A stretch of DNA of 64,000 nt from Nocardia altamirensis NBRC 108246 (GTDB lineage: Bacteria > Actinomycetota > Actinomycetes > Mycobacteriales > Mycobacteriaceae). The notes under the pieces are model-generated. The model saw only the letters and a list, made by a program, of their open reading frames with translations, was not told the origin of the DNA and made no database searches. The stretch is from the NCBI RefSeq assembly GCF_001612685.1, contig NZ_BDAY01000036.1, positions 54,844 through 118,843 of the forward strand. The letters run 5' to 3'. Positions 7,359 to 16,803 of the stretch are shown in pieces (the first letter of the stretch is position 1; every line of letters starts with the position of its first letter). A program made the position numbers and the translations under genes.

Positions 7359-9017
7359 ATGTCTGTCTCCTTCCCCGCGTTGAGTGGCACAGCCCGCAAG
7401 GCAGGCGTTCTCGCCCTGGGCGTGAACGTCATGGTCAAGCGGCACCTGTTCAATCCACTCCGCCTCGACCACGCCGCGCGATCGGCGTTCAACGTGCTCA
7501 AGTTCGGGCCGTTCGCCGGGGTTGTCATGCACGCGGCGCAGACCAGGCCCGACGCGGGCGCGATCGTCGACGAGCAGGGGGAGTTGACCTTCGGCCAGCT
7601 CAACGAGCAGTCGAACGCCCTGGCCCGCGGCCTGGCGGCGCAGGGCCTGCAGCCCGGTGACGTGGTCGCGGTGCTGGCGCGCGATCACCGTGGCATGGTG
7701 CTGAGCCTGCTCGCCGCCGGCAAGCTCGGCATCCGCACGGTGCTGATGAACACCGGGTTCGCGAAGCCGCAGTTCGCCGACGTCGCCACGCGCGAGCAGG
7801 TGAAGGCGGTGCTGCACGACAGCGAGTTCCTCGACCTGATGAGCGCCATTCCTGCGGCGATCCCCCGGGTGCTGACGTGGGTGGACGCCAAGGACAACGC
7901 CGACCCGTCCATCCCGACCATCGAGTCGCTGAGCGCAGGCCAGTCCACCGCCGCACTGCCGGCGCCCGCGAAGCCGGGCGGCATGGTCATCCTGACCAGC
8001 GGCACCACCGGAACGCCGAAGGGCGCGCCGCGCGACCGGGTGAGCCCGTTCGCCTCGGCCCAGTTCGTCGACCGGGTGCCGCTGCCGCACAACGGCACCA
8101 TGATCATGGCGGCGCCGATCTTCCACGGCACCGGGCTTTCGCAGTTCACCATCGGCCTTGCCCTCGGCAACCGAGTGATCTTCCAGCAGCGCCGCTTCGA
8201 TCCGGAGCTGACGCTGGCGAATATCGTGAAGTACCAGGCCGATTCACTGGTCGTGGTGCCGACCATGCTGCAGCGCATCCTCGACCTGGACGACGCTGTG
8301 CTCGCCAAGTACGACCCGCGCAGCATCAAGGTGATCTTCGCGGCGGGTTCGGCGATCGCGCCGGACGTCGTCACCCGCACCCTCGACTACTTCGGCGACA
8401 GCCTCTACAACCTGTACGGCTCCACCGAGTGCGCCGTGATGACCGTCGCCACTCCGGAGGACCTGCGCAAGTCGCCGACCACCGCGGGCAAGGCGCCGGT
8501 CGGAATCCGGATCGTGCTGCTCGACGAGAACCGCAAGCCGATCACCGAACCGAACGTCACCGGAACCATTTTCGTCGACAACGGCTTCGCGTTCACCGGC
8601 TACACCGACGGCCGCACCAAGGAGGTCGTCGACGGCATGATGTCCAGCGGTGACGTCGGGCACTTCGACGCCGATGGCCTGCTGTACATCGACGGCCGCG
8701 ACGACGACATGATCGTCTCCGGTGGCGAGAACGTCTTCCCGCTCGAGGTGGAGAACCTGATCGCCGGCCGCGACGACATCTTCGAGGCCGCGGTGATCGG
8801 CGTCGACGACCGCGAGTTCGGAAAGCGGTTGCGGGCGTTCGTCGTACCAGGCCCGGAATCCAAGCGGGACCCGCAGGAGATCAAGGACTTCGTCAAGGCG
8901 AACCTGGCCCGCTACAAGGTGCCGCGCGAGGTGGTGTTCCTCGACGAGCTGCCGCGCAACGCGACCGGCAAGCTGCTGCGCAAGCCGCTGATCGAGATGG
9001 AGATCGACGCGAACTGA
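7359..9017 (+). CDS. long-chain acyl-CoA synthetase (FadD2-like), copy 2
   Basis: 552 aa, paralogous to the ligase at 5263. Motifs: ILTSGTTGTPKGAP near residue 212, NLYGSTECAVMT near 350, GDVGHFDADGLLYIDGRDDDMIVSGGEN near 430-455, and the adenylation lysine in NATGKLLRK near the end. The N-terminal about 65 residues (ALGVNVMVKRHLFNPLRLDHAA) match the membrane-proximal extension of FadD2-type enzymes. The frame is open to 7266, but ATG 7359 has AAGG upstream and fits the family length better. It should make acyl-CoA from free fatty acids for beta-oxidation or lipid synthesis. It is monocistronic, followed by a hairpin at 9027. Confidence 0.85.
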   Translation: MSVSFPALSGTARKAGVLALGVNVMVKRHLFNPLRLDHAARSAFNVLKFGPFAGVVMHAAQTRPDAGAIVDEQGELTFGQLNEQSNALARGLAAQGLQPGDVVAVLARDHRGMVLSLLAAGKLGIRTVLMNTGFAKPQFADVATREQVKAVLHDSEFLDLMSAIPAAIPRVLTWVDAKDNADPSIPTIESLSAGQSTAALPAPAKPGGMVILTSGTTGTPKGAPRDRVSPFASAQFVDRVPLPHNGTMIMAAPIFHGTGLSQFTIGLALGNRVIFQQRRFDPELTLANIVKYQADSLVVVPTMLQRILDLDDAVLAKYDPRSIKVIFAAGSAIAPDVVTRTLDYFGDSLYNLYGSTECAVMTVATPEDLRKSPTTAGKAPVGIRIVLLDENRKPITEPNVTGTIFVDNGFAFTGYTDGRTKEVVDGMMSSGDVGHFDADGLLYIDGRDDDMIVSGGENVFPLEVENLIAGRDDIFEAAVIGVDDREFGKRLRAFVVPGPESKRDPQEIKDFVKANLARYKVPREVVFLDELPRNATGKLLRKPLIEMEIDAN

Positions 9018-9026
9018 GGCACGACG

Positions 9027-9080
9027 CCCGCTGATTTCCCGCACCGGCGATTCGATTATCGGCGTGCGGAAATCAGCGGG
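9027..9080 (+). terminator. hairpin terminator
   Basis: CCCGCTGATTTCCCGCAC (9027-9044 region) pairs with GTGCGGAAATCAGCGGG (9064-9080), giving about 17 bp with one bulged C. It lies right after the acyl-CoA synthetase stop. No T run. Confidence 0.75.
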
Positions 9081-9190
9081 ACCACCGGCCGTGATCGGCA
9101 TGTGATCGGCGCGAAAAACGGTTCCCTTGCTGTTGGTCTGCTATTGGCCGACCGGGCGGTGGCCGGAAATCCGTCGGCTACTATCAGCGC

Positions 9191-9754
9191 GTGAGTATCG
9201 AGTTCGGCCGGTCTGTCGCGGGATATCGCGGCGCCGTCGCGCGGGTGCGCGGTGGTTCGGCAGGCGCGATCTCAGGGACCATTTCCGTTGCGGCACACGG
9301 CTGGGCGTCCGGCGGTGTGACACCCGACGGGACGACGCTCGTCCTGCTGGCAGGCGCTTCGGCGGTGATCGGCGCCTTGGTGGCCGGGCTCGCGCCGCTG
9401 CGCGACACCACGGTCGGACTGGTCACCGCGCTCGTCGCCGGGCAGTTGCTCGGCCACCTCACCATGGGATTCAGCTCGGGGCATCTGCATCACGGCGACG
9501 CTCAGCTGAGTCCGGCCATGATCCTCGCGCACGTGATCGCCGCGCTCGCCGCGGCCGTGCTGATCCGCGGCGTCGAAGTCGCATATCGCGCAGGCACCGC
9601 AGTGCTGGCGCGCGTGCTGCCCGCTCGCAACGCCCCGCCGCTCTTCGCGGACCCCGCTCCGCTGCGCACCACCCACCGCGACCGCGTCATCCTGCGGCTC
9701 TTCGCGACCGAATCGCTGCGCACCCGCGCGCCACCCGTCGCCGTCGGTAGTTGA
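9191..9754 (+). CDS. integral membrane protein, four-helix, unknown function
   Basis: 187 aa from GTG 9191. The hydrophobic segments at about 25-45, 50-70, 75-95 and 115-135 are membrane helices. A His-rich turn, SSGHLHHGD, lies between helices 3 and 4. The C-terminal 45 residues are basic and cytoplasmic. There is no Shine-Dalgarno sequence, but TACTAT at 9179-9184 fits a sigma-A -10 element whose transcript would start at the GTG, so this gene is probably leaderless. It precedes the PepSY-type membrane protein by about 250 bases on the same strand. The His cluster and that neighbour make a metal-related role possible. Confidence 0.7.
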   Translation: MSIEFGRSVAGYRGAVARVRGGSAGAISGTISVAAHGWASGGVTPDGTTLVLLAGASAVIGALVAGLAPLRDTTVGLVTALVAGQLLGHLTMGFSSGHLHHGDAQLSPAMILAHVIAALAAAVLIRGVEVAYRAGTAVLARVLPARNAPPLFADPAPLRTTHRDRVILRLFATESLRTRAPPVAVGS

Positions 9755-9780
9755 TTTCACCCTTCACCCGGTAGCCGAAC

Positions 9781-9794
9781 GCGCACCGGTGCGC
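9781..9794. repeat. 14-bp perfect palindrome
   Basis: GCGCACCGGTGCGC lies between the membrane-protein gene and the PepSY gene. It could be a weak terminator or an operator; nothing decides between these. Confidence 0.35.
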
Positions 9795-10002
9795 GCATCG
9801 TCTGCGCGGCGAGCAACGCCGAGCACGTCATCGGACCGGTCCCAGTAGACCGCACCCGAATGGCGTGCTCCCCCGTCGAATCGCCGACGCACACGTCGCC
9901 GCGCACTCGGCAAGCGCTGCCGCCCAGCGGATACCGCGATCCAGCCCCGCATCTCGAGGACGCCCGGCCACCCTGCACCGGGTTCCCGACCCGCAGAAAT
10001 GA

Positions 10003-11484
10003 ATGACCGTGAGTACAACAGCAGCTATTTCTCCCGACGCCGAATTACCCGAAGACGAGCCGACCGCATCGGAAACCCTGGCGGACACACCCAAACCAGC
10101 GGCCCGAAACGGTCTGTACGCCTTGGCGATGCGTTTGCATTTCTATGCAGGCATTTTCGTCGCGCCGTTCATTCTTGTCGCCGCGGTGACCGGCGCCCTC
10201 TACGCGATCTCCCCGACCCTCGAATCCCTCGTGTCCCGCGACCTGCTCCATGTCGAGCCGAGCGGACCGGTAAAGCCGTTGTCCGAGCAGGTCAATGCCG
10301 CGGTCGCGACACAGCCCGGCCTGACGTTGAACGCGGTCGCGCCGGCGCCGGGCGCCGAGGACACCACTCGGGTGCTGTTCGCCGACCCTTCCCTCGGTGA
10401 ATCCGAACGTCGCGCGGTGTTCGTCAACCCGTATACGGCGCAGCCGGTGGGTGATTCGGTGGTGTACGGCAGCTCGGGTGCGCTGCCGTTGCGCACCTGG
10501 ATCGATCGCCTGCATCGCGATCTGCATCTCGGCGAGCCGGGCCGCCTGTACAGCGAGCTTGCCGCGTCGTGGCTGTGGGTCGTCGCACTGGCCGGTCTCG
10601 TCCTGTGGTGGCGCCGGGTCCGCACTCGCCGGAACCGGAATTCGGCACGCTGGCTGTTCGCCCCGGATCGTTCGCAGAACGGCAGGGGCCGCGCGGTGAA
10701 CTGGCACGGATCGGTCGGCATGTGGGTGCTGCCGATCATCCTGTTGATTTCGGCAACCGGCATGACCTGGTCCACCTATGCGGGCGAGAACATCACCGAA
10801 CTGCGCACCCGGCTCAGCTGGACCACCCCCGCGGTCACCACGGCATTGCCGGGAGCCGCTGCGCCCGTTCATGATTCGGGCGGTGACCACCACGGCGGGC
10901 ATGCGCAGGCACCGGCCGCGAACCCGGCCGACCGGATCGCCGAGGTCGACCAGGTCTTCGAGGTCGCCCGCGCCAACGGTGTTGCCCAGGCCGCCGAGAT
11001 CACCTTCCCGACCAAGCCGAACCAGGCGTTCGCGGTGAAGGAACGGCGGATGCCTGGCACCTTTACCGTCGACGCGGTCGCGGTCGACGGGACCACCGGC
11101 GCGGTCACCGACCGGCTTGCCTACGCCGACTGGCCGCTGATGGCCAAGTTCACCAACTGGGGCATCCAGTTCCACATGGGTCTGCTGTTCGGGTTGCTCA
11201 ACCAGCTCCTGCTGCTCGCGGTCATGGTCGGGCTGATCACCGTGCTGGTGCGTGGCTACCTCATGTGGTGGCGCAGGCGTCCGACGCGCAGCGCCCGCGG
11301 CTTCGCGTTGGGCCGGGCACCTCGACGCGGCGCGTTGCGCAGGGCCCCGCTGTGGTTGGCGGTGCCCGCGGTGCTCGGTGCCGCGCTGATCGGCTGGTTC
11401 GTCCCGCTGGTCGGGCTGAGCCTGCTCGCCTTCGTGGTCATCGATGTGCTGATCGGCGTCACAGCAAGGCTGCGCGCGGCTTAG
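10003..11484 (+). CDS. PepSY-associated transmembrane protein
   Basis: 493 aa. Helices are at about 45-68, 188-208, 243-263, 390-412, 445-465 and 468-488. The paired motif LHRDLHLGEPGRLYSELAAS and the later WGIQFHMGLLFGLLNQ are the PepSY-TM signatures of a family often linked to iron-siderophore reduction or copper handling at the cytoplasmic membrane. The conserved His residues (in RLHRDLH, NWHGSVGMW and IQFHMG) could carry haem or metal. A His-rich loop, HDSGGDHHGGHA, at about residue 288-299 faces outside. The start is the ATG at 10003 without a clear ribosome-binding site. Two strong hairpins follow. The exact electron donor or substrate is unknown. Confidence 0.8.
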   Translation: MTVSTTAAISPDAELPEDEPTASETLADTPKPAARNGLYALAMRLHFYAGIFVAPFILVAAVTGALYAISPTLESLVSRDLLHVEPSGPVKPLSEQVNAAVATQPGLTLNAVAPAPGAEDTTRVLFADPSLGESERRAVFVNPYTAQPVGDSVVYGSSGALPLRTWIDRLHRDLHLGEPGRLYSELAASWLWVVALAGLVLWWRRVRTRRNRNSARWLFAPDRSQNGRGRAVNWHGSVGMWVLPIILLISATGMTWSTYAGENITELRTRLSWTTPAVTTALPGAAAPVHDSGGDHHGGHAQAPAANPADRIAEVDQVFEVARANGVAQAAEITFPTKPNQAFAVKERRMPGTFTVDAVAVDGTTGAVTDRLAYADWPLMAKFTNWGIQFHMGLLFGLLNQLLLLAVMVGLITVLVRGYLMWWRRRPTRSARGFALGRAPRRGALRRAPLWLAVPAVLGAALIGWFVPLVGLSLLAFVVIDVLIGVTARLRAA

Positions 11485-11493
11485 TGGGCGGGA

Positions 11494-11601
11494 GTTCCTC
11501 TCCGGATGAGGCGGTCCGGCTGGTGGCGGCCGGGCCGTCTCGACCGGAGAGGAACCCCGTACACCCCGAGTGTTGTTGCGCTGTCGCAGAACTCGGGGTG
11601 T
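11494..11601 (+). terminator. two consecutive hairpins after the PepSY gene
   Basis: The first stem pairs GTTCCTCTCCGG (11494-11505) with CCGGAGAGGAAC (11544-11555). The second pairs ACACCCCGAGT (11561-11571) with ACTCGGGGTGT (11591-11601). Together they form a strong double terminator after the PepSY gene. Confidence 0.7.
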
Positions 11602-11718
11602 GGGTCCGGCGAGCCGAGTGTCAAGTGTCGGCGCATAGCATCTACCTCCATTTCGCTGTCGCGGTCCAGGCGGACCTATTGTCTAGCTACGGCTGCCCTC
11701 GCTCAGTGCTGAGCGGGC

Positions 11719-12207
11719 TCAGTACAGCCTGGCGATGAACGCCTGCATATTGGCAAGCATTCGCTCGACCTTCTGCTCGGGATTCAGATTCTCCCGGTAC
11801 CGGTTGCCCAGCGCCGGAGTCTTCTTTCCGCGTGCGTAGAGCGAGCAGAGCAGATCGGTGCACATGTAGGTGCCGATCGTGTTGCCCTTGCGCCCGGACG
11901 GACCCGCCTTGGCTGCGGTCAGCAGCGATACACCGTGACCGGTGTGCGTGGTCAGGCAGATCGAGCACATCTGCGCTCGGCCCGAGCCACCGGTTTCGTA
12001 GCGCAGCGCGACTCCGATGAGCTCGTCGTCACCGTTCGGGACCACCAGGTAGCACCGACCTGGCAACGACGGATCGCTCCACCCGAGAAAGTCGAGATCG
12101 TCCCATGGCCGCTCGTCGAGCTCCCGTGGCATCGGCAGCTTCTTGGCTTCGGTCTTGGAACAGTTGATGAACGACGACCTGATGTCGCGTTCAGTCACTG
12201 GTTTCAT
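11719..12207 (-). CDS. FBP-family (EF-G-binding, FusB/FusC-like zinc finger) protein
   Basis: 162 aa. The N-terminal part (MKPVTERDIRSSFINCSKTEAK...) and the segment RPWDDLDFLGW are characteristic of actinobacterial FBP-domain proteins. A treble-clef zinc finger is formed by CSIC and CTDLLC, with between them the conserved TTHTGHGVSLL...GRKGNTIGTYMC. Relatives bind elongation factor G and free it from the ribosome; some give fusidic-acid tolerance (FusB). The start was set at ATG 12207 because family members begin MKPxTExDIR. A start six codons upstream (MEYRHT) is possible. It is monocistronic and convergent with the PepSY gene. Confidence 0.8.
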   Translation of the reverse strand: MKPVTERDIRSSFINCSKTEAKKLPMPRELDERPWDDLDFLGWSDPSLPGRCYLVVPNGDDELIGVALRYETGGSGRAQMCSICLTTHTGHGVSLLTAAKAGPSGRKGNTIGTYMCTDLLCSLYARGKKTPALGNRYRENLNPEQKVERMLANMQAFIARLY

Positions 12208-12482
12208 GGTGTGTCGGTACTCCATTTCTGATCTTGTAGGGGTCAAAACCGCAGTGACACTACGGCGTGTGACCCTGTTCCAACAACCGCATTTCCCGCC
12301 GCAATACCCGCAGATCAAGCCTTGTGAAGAGGGTTACAGCGTCGAGCAGCACGCAGCAGGCCCCGGTTTGTCACCGTCCCCTGCGGGTATGTCGCCGGTG
12401 TCCTGAGTCGCCCACGGCAGAGCGACCGATAGAGCGCCCGCCCCGGCGAGGCTGTTGGGTCGGGCGACGAAAGGGGTAAAAC

Positions 12483-12944
12483 GTGAGTACCTTGGCCGCC
12501 ACGGTGGACGTCGACGTCCCAGTCCGCACCGCCTACAACCAATGGACGCAGTTCGAGACCTTCCCCCACTTCATGGAGGGCGTCGAGGAAGTGCGTCAAC
12601 TCGATGACAAGCACACGCACTGGCGCATCCACGTCGGTCCGTCGACCCGTGAATTCGACGCGACCATCACCGAGCAGCATCCGGACGAGCGCGTCGCATG
12701 GAAGTCCGACAGCGGCCCCCAGCACGCGGGTGTCATCACCTTCCACCGCCTGAACGACTCCACCACCCGGGTCACCGCCCAGATGGAGGTCGATCCGGAG
12801 GGCTTCGTGGAAAACGTCGCCGACAAGCTCGGCGTGCTGAAGCATCGCGTCAACGGCGACCTGCAGCGCTTCAAGGAGTTCATCGAAAGCCAAGGTCACG
12901 AGACCGGCGCCTGGCGCGGCGACATCTCGCGTCCAGACGCCTGA
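12483..12944 (+). CDS. SRPBCC family (polyketide cyclase/dehydrase-type) protein
   Basis: 153 aa from GTG 12483, with AAAGGGG about eight bases upstream. It has a single START/SRPBCC fold: a first strand STLAATVDVDVPVRTAYNQWT, then FPHFMEGVEEVRQLDD, WRIHVG, and a C-terminal helix VENVADKLGVLKHRVNGDLQRFKEFIES. This type binds small hydrophobic ligands; no catalytic residue can be named. Actinobacterial relatives are often stress-induced. The gene stands alone and ends in a strong shared terminator. Confidence 0.8.
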   Translation: MSTLAATVDVDVPVRTAYNQWTQFETFPHFMEGVEEVRQLDDKHTHWRIHVGPSTREFDATITEQHPDERVAWKSDSGPQHAGVITFHRLNDSTTRVTAQMEVDPEGFVENVADKLGVLKHRVNGDLQRFKEFIESQGHETGAWRGDISRPDA

Positions 12945-12991
12945 GCGTCTTCGCGCACAGATAGCCACTGTTGACACAACCGAATCAATGG

Positions 12992-13021
12992 AAACCCCAC
13001 CCGGCCGCCCGGGTGGGGTTT
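12992..13021. terminator. bidirectional terminator
   Basis: A 13-bp perfect stem (12992-13004 and 13009-13021, AAACCCCACCCGG with CCGGGTGGGGTTT) and a four-base loop lie between convergent genes. A- and T-rich ends on both sides let it work in both directions. Confidence 0.85.
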
Positions 13022-13028
13022 CGCGCGG

Positions 13029-13283
13029 TCAGGGTGTGTCGGACGGTTCGCCCGGGATCTCCGCCGCCTGCGACTTCTCGGGGACAGCGACGGGGCGCAG
13101 CACCACCCAGGCGATGAAGAGCAGCGCGACCACCCCCATGCCGATGCCTGCCCACAGGTTGACGTTGATGCCGCCGGTCTTGGCCTCCTCGGCGGCGGTG
13201 TCGTTTACCAGTCCGGTGACGATCAGGATGATGCCGTAGCTGCCGAGGAGGGCGCCGACGATGGTGCGGATGTCGAAAAGCAT
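13029..13283 (-). CDS. small two-helix membrane protein, partner of the symporter
   Basis: 84 aa with hydrophobic segments at about residues 6-26 (TIVGALLGSYGIILIVTGLV) and 43-63 (LWAGIGMGVVALLFIAWVVL), then a charged tail. Start ATG 13283. It lies nine bases downstream of the symporter gene on the same strand and is very likely co-transcribed. Small membrane proteins like this often follow SSS-family symporter genes in actinobacteria. The function is unknown. Confidence 0.75.
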   Translation of the reverse strand: MLFDIRTIVGALLGSYGIILIVTGLVNDTAAEEAKTGGINVNLWAGIGMGVVALLFIAWVVLRPVAVPEKSQAAEIPGEPSDTP

Positions 13284-13292
13284 TGCGGCTCC

Positions 13293-15044
13293 TTATCCGA
13301 CAAAAATATTGAGGGCAATGACGAGGACGAGGGCGATGCCTGCGAGCAGCACCGGCCGCTGATACCAGGGCAGCGAGTCCTGTTCGGGGTCGGTGCGCAC
13401 GTCCTTCGGGGTTTCCGAGTAGACGAGGCCGACGAGTTCGGCGACGGGTTTCGGCTGGGTCACCTGGGTGACCAGCACGCTGACCACGATGTCGACCACG
13501 AAGGCGACACCGGCGGCCACGAAACTCGCTCCCTGGCCGGACAATTCGAACACGTTGGTCTCGTGCAGGATGAAAACCACGATGGCCGAACCGGTTCCGC
13601 AGACCAGACCCATCCAGCCCGCGGCAGGCGTCATCCGTTTCCAGAACATGCCGAGGATGAAGGTGGCGAACAGCGGCGCGTTGAAGAAGCTGAACAGCGT
13701 CTGCAGGTAGTCCATCATGTTGCTGAAGCTCGACGCGATGAACGAGGTGAAGATCGCCGCCACCGTCGCGCCGATGGTGGCCAGCCTGCCGATGTTCAGG
13801 TAGTAGCCGTCCGGGCGATCCTTGCGCACGTACTGCTGCCACAGGTCGTAGCTGAACACGGTGTTGAACGCGGAGATGTTGGCCGCCATGCCCGCCATGA
13901 ACGCCGCGAGCAGGCCGGCCAGACCGACGCCGAGCAGGCCGTTCGGCAGCACGTCCTTCATCAGATACAGCAACGCCTGGTTATAGGTGGTGTCGCCGCT
14001 GAAGTCCGGATTCGCCGTCTTCGCCGCCTTGTACTCGCTCATCTGCGGGACGAGCACCGCGCTGATCATGCCGGGAATCACCACGATCAAGGGGATGAAC
14101 ATCTTCGGGTAGGCGCCGATGATCGGCGTCCGCCGCGCGGCCGAAATCGAGTGCGTCGCCAGGGCACGCTGCACCTCGACGAAGTTGGTCGTCCAGTAGC
14201 CGAACGACAGCACGAACCCGAGACCGAAGACGATGCCGATCACCGAGAGGAAGTTGCTGCTGAATCCGCTGAGCGCGTTGCCAGGCCACGACTCCAGCTG
14301 TGCCGCACCGCCCGGCGAGGCGGTCACCTTGTCCCGCAGCCCATCCCAGCCGCCGACCTTGTGCAGGCCGACCAGCGTGAGCGGCAGCAGCGCGGCGACG
14401 ATGACGAAGAACTGCAGCACCTCGTTGTAGATCGCGGCGGACAGACCGCCGAGGGTGATGTAGGAGAGCACGATCACCGCGGCGATCACCACCGACAGCC
14501 ACAGCGGCCAGCCGAGCAGCACATTCAGGATGGTGCCGAGCAGATACAGGTTGACGCCCGCGATCAGCACCTGGGCGATCGCGAAGCTCAGCGCGTTCAC
14601 CAGATGGGCGCCGGTGCCGAAGCGCCTGCGCATGAACTCGGGCACGCTGCGCACCTTCGAGCCGTAGTAGAACGGCATCATCACCACACCGAGGAACAGC
14701 ATGGCCGGGACCGCGCCGATCCAGAAGTAGTGGAAGGTGGGGAAGCCGTACTGGGCGCCGTTGGCCGACATGCCCATGATCTCGACGGCGCCGAGATTCG
14801 CGGAGATGAAGGCGAGGCCGGTCACCCAGGCGGGCAGCGATCGCCCGGAGAGGAAGAAGTCGATGCTGGACGAGACGCGCTGTCTGGCCAGCAGGCCGAT
14901 GCCGATGACGAAGACGAAATACAAGGCGACCAGAGCGAAGTCGACCGGAGCCGCGTCGAGTCGCAGCGTCTCGGACGCCTCGAGATAGGTCGATGGCGGC
15001 TCGGCGAGCACGGACGTCAGAACAGATGAATCGGCTGGCGGCAC
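13293..15044 (-). CDS. Na+/sugar symporter, SSS family (probably galactose)
   Basis: 583 aa with about 14 membrane helices. Family features include FFLSGRSLPAWVTGLAFISANLGAVEIMG near residues 65-90, in line with the sodium:solute symporter signature of vSGLT-type carriers, and the later GLLAAFMAGMAANISAFNTVF. It imports a solute driven by sodium. Galactose is the likely substrate because galactokinase lies directly upstream on the same strand. The start was set at GTG 15044, not at the far upstream ATG, because AGGAGG (about 15051-15056) lies seven bases before it. The region before the gene (15045-15233) has a possible operator. Confidence 0.85.
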   Translation of the reverse strand: MPPADSSVLTSVLAEPPSTYLEASETLRLDAAPVDFALVALYFVFVIGIGLLARQRVSSSIDFFLSGRSLPAWVTGLAFISANLGAVEIMGMSANGAQYGFPTFHYFWIGAVPAMLFLGVVMMPFYYGSKVRSVPEFMRRRFGTGAHLVNALSFAIAQVLIAGVNLYLLGTILNVLLGWPLWLSVVIAAVIVLSYITLGGLSAAIYNEVLQFFVIVAALLPLTLVGLHKVGGWDGLRDKVTASPGGAAQLESWPGNALSGFSSNFLSVIGIVFGLGFVLSFGYWTTNFVEVQRALATHSISAARRTPIIGAYPKMFIPLIVVIPGMISAVLVPQMSEYKAAKTANPDFSGDTTYNQALLYLMKDVLPNGLLGVGLAGLLAAFMAGMAANISAFNTVFSYDLWQQYVRKDRPDGYYLNIGRLATIGATVAAIFTSFIASSFSNMMDYLQTLFSFFNAPLFATFILGMFWKRMTPAAGWMGLVCGTGSAIVVFILHETNVFELSGQGASFVAAGVAFVVDIVVSVLVTQVTQPKPVAELVGLVYSETPKDVRTDPEQDSLPWYQRPVLLAGIALVLVIALNIFVG

Positions 15045-15181
15045 AGTGTCCCTCCTGGCGGTGAAACCGGGCGTCGAGCGAGATCGTTCGTGGTACGAGA
15101 TCGTGCGTCTACGGGTACTGCATGGCGCAAGCGACTCACCCGTCGCCGGCCGAATGGTGTCGGCCGACACCTACTCTGCGT

Positions 15182-15209
15182 GATTGTGCCGCACCGGCGG
15201 GCCACAATC
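15182..15209 (-). promoter_or_regulatory. inverted repeat between galK and the symporter gene
   Basis: GATTGTG (15182-15188) and CACAATC (15203-15209) are perfect inverted arms 14 bases apart. A further GGGCACAA follows at 15210-15217. It is a candidate operator for a sugar-responsive repressor controlling the symporter. Confidence 0.4.
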
Positions 15210-15233
15210 GGGCACAAAAACCGGACGCCTCGC

Positions 15234-16397
<1,164 letters not shown>

Positions 16398-16698
16398 ACG
16401 TTACGAGACACGCCGCAGGAGCACTGCTTTCCGGTGCCGAGGGTGCGCGATTCGGGTTTGCGAGGCACCATGGATTTCGATGATGCAGTGCCGGTCCGCG
16501 AATGGGCCGGGCTTTTCTGGGCGGGCATTATTTCCCCCTCGTTGTGCCAAGTGCACGACAAGGGACCGTATGACGTGCCATGATCAAATCAGTTGTCCAG
16601 GTTTGGTTGTCGAGCGCGCTGCGGTCAGTCGGGACGTCGGCTCATGCACCACTCGGTTCTCGGTCACCGACAGCATTAGAGCCGGTGTCCGAGGCACA
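16398..16698. other. intergenic region upstream of the GGDEF gene, no supported gene
   Basis: This is the first part of a 406-base gap between the divergent galK and diguanylate cyclase genes. One 37-codon frame (16470-16583) exists, but it has no ribosome-binding site and no recognisable sequence. The galK promoter should lie near 16400-16450. Base composition is AT-richer than the neighbouring genes. Confidence 0.5.
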
Positions 16699-16758
16699 AC
16701 GATCGTAGAAGTCCGATCGTTAACGGCGCAGTGACGGAAAGACATAAACCTACTGCGC
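16699..16758 (+). promoter_or_regulatory. two dyads in the diguanylate cyclase leader
   Basis: ACGATCG (16699-16705) is mirrored by CGATCGT (16714-16720). GCGCAGT (16726-16732) is mirrored by ACTGCGC (16752-16758). Both lie within 105 bases of the ATG at 16804 and could be an operator and an RNA hairpin. No known riboswitch consensus was recognised. Confidence 0.4.
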
Positions 16759-16803
16759 GGCCCGGTTCAGGTTCACAGGGGATGGAGCGACCAAGGGGGG
16801 CTG

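Noticed and set aside
9757..9978. 73-codon minus-strand frame between the membrane-protein and PepSY genes
   Set aside because: It has a GTG start without ribosome-binding site, no recognisable sequence, and overlaps frames on both strands of similar quality.
13563..15029. 488-codon plus-strand frame opposite the symporter
   Set aside because: Composition is a Q/H/R/E-rich mirror of membrane-protein codons; the symporter on the minus strand has clear family motifs.
16470..16583. 37-codon frame (MDFDDAVP...) upstream of the GGDEF gene
   Set aside because: No Shine-Dalgarno sequence and no family; short frames of this size are expected by chance in 400 bases.
16699..16803. Cyclic di-GMP riboswitch upstream of the GGDEF gene
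   Set aside because: The dyads do not match the GEMM core or its tetraloop-receptor pattern; only simple inverted repeats are seen.
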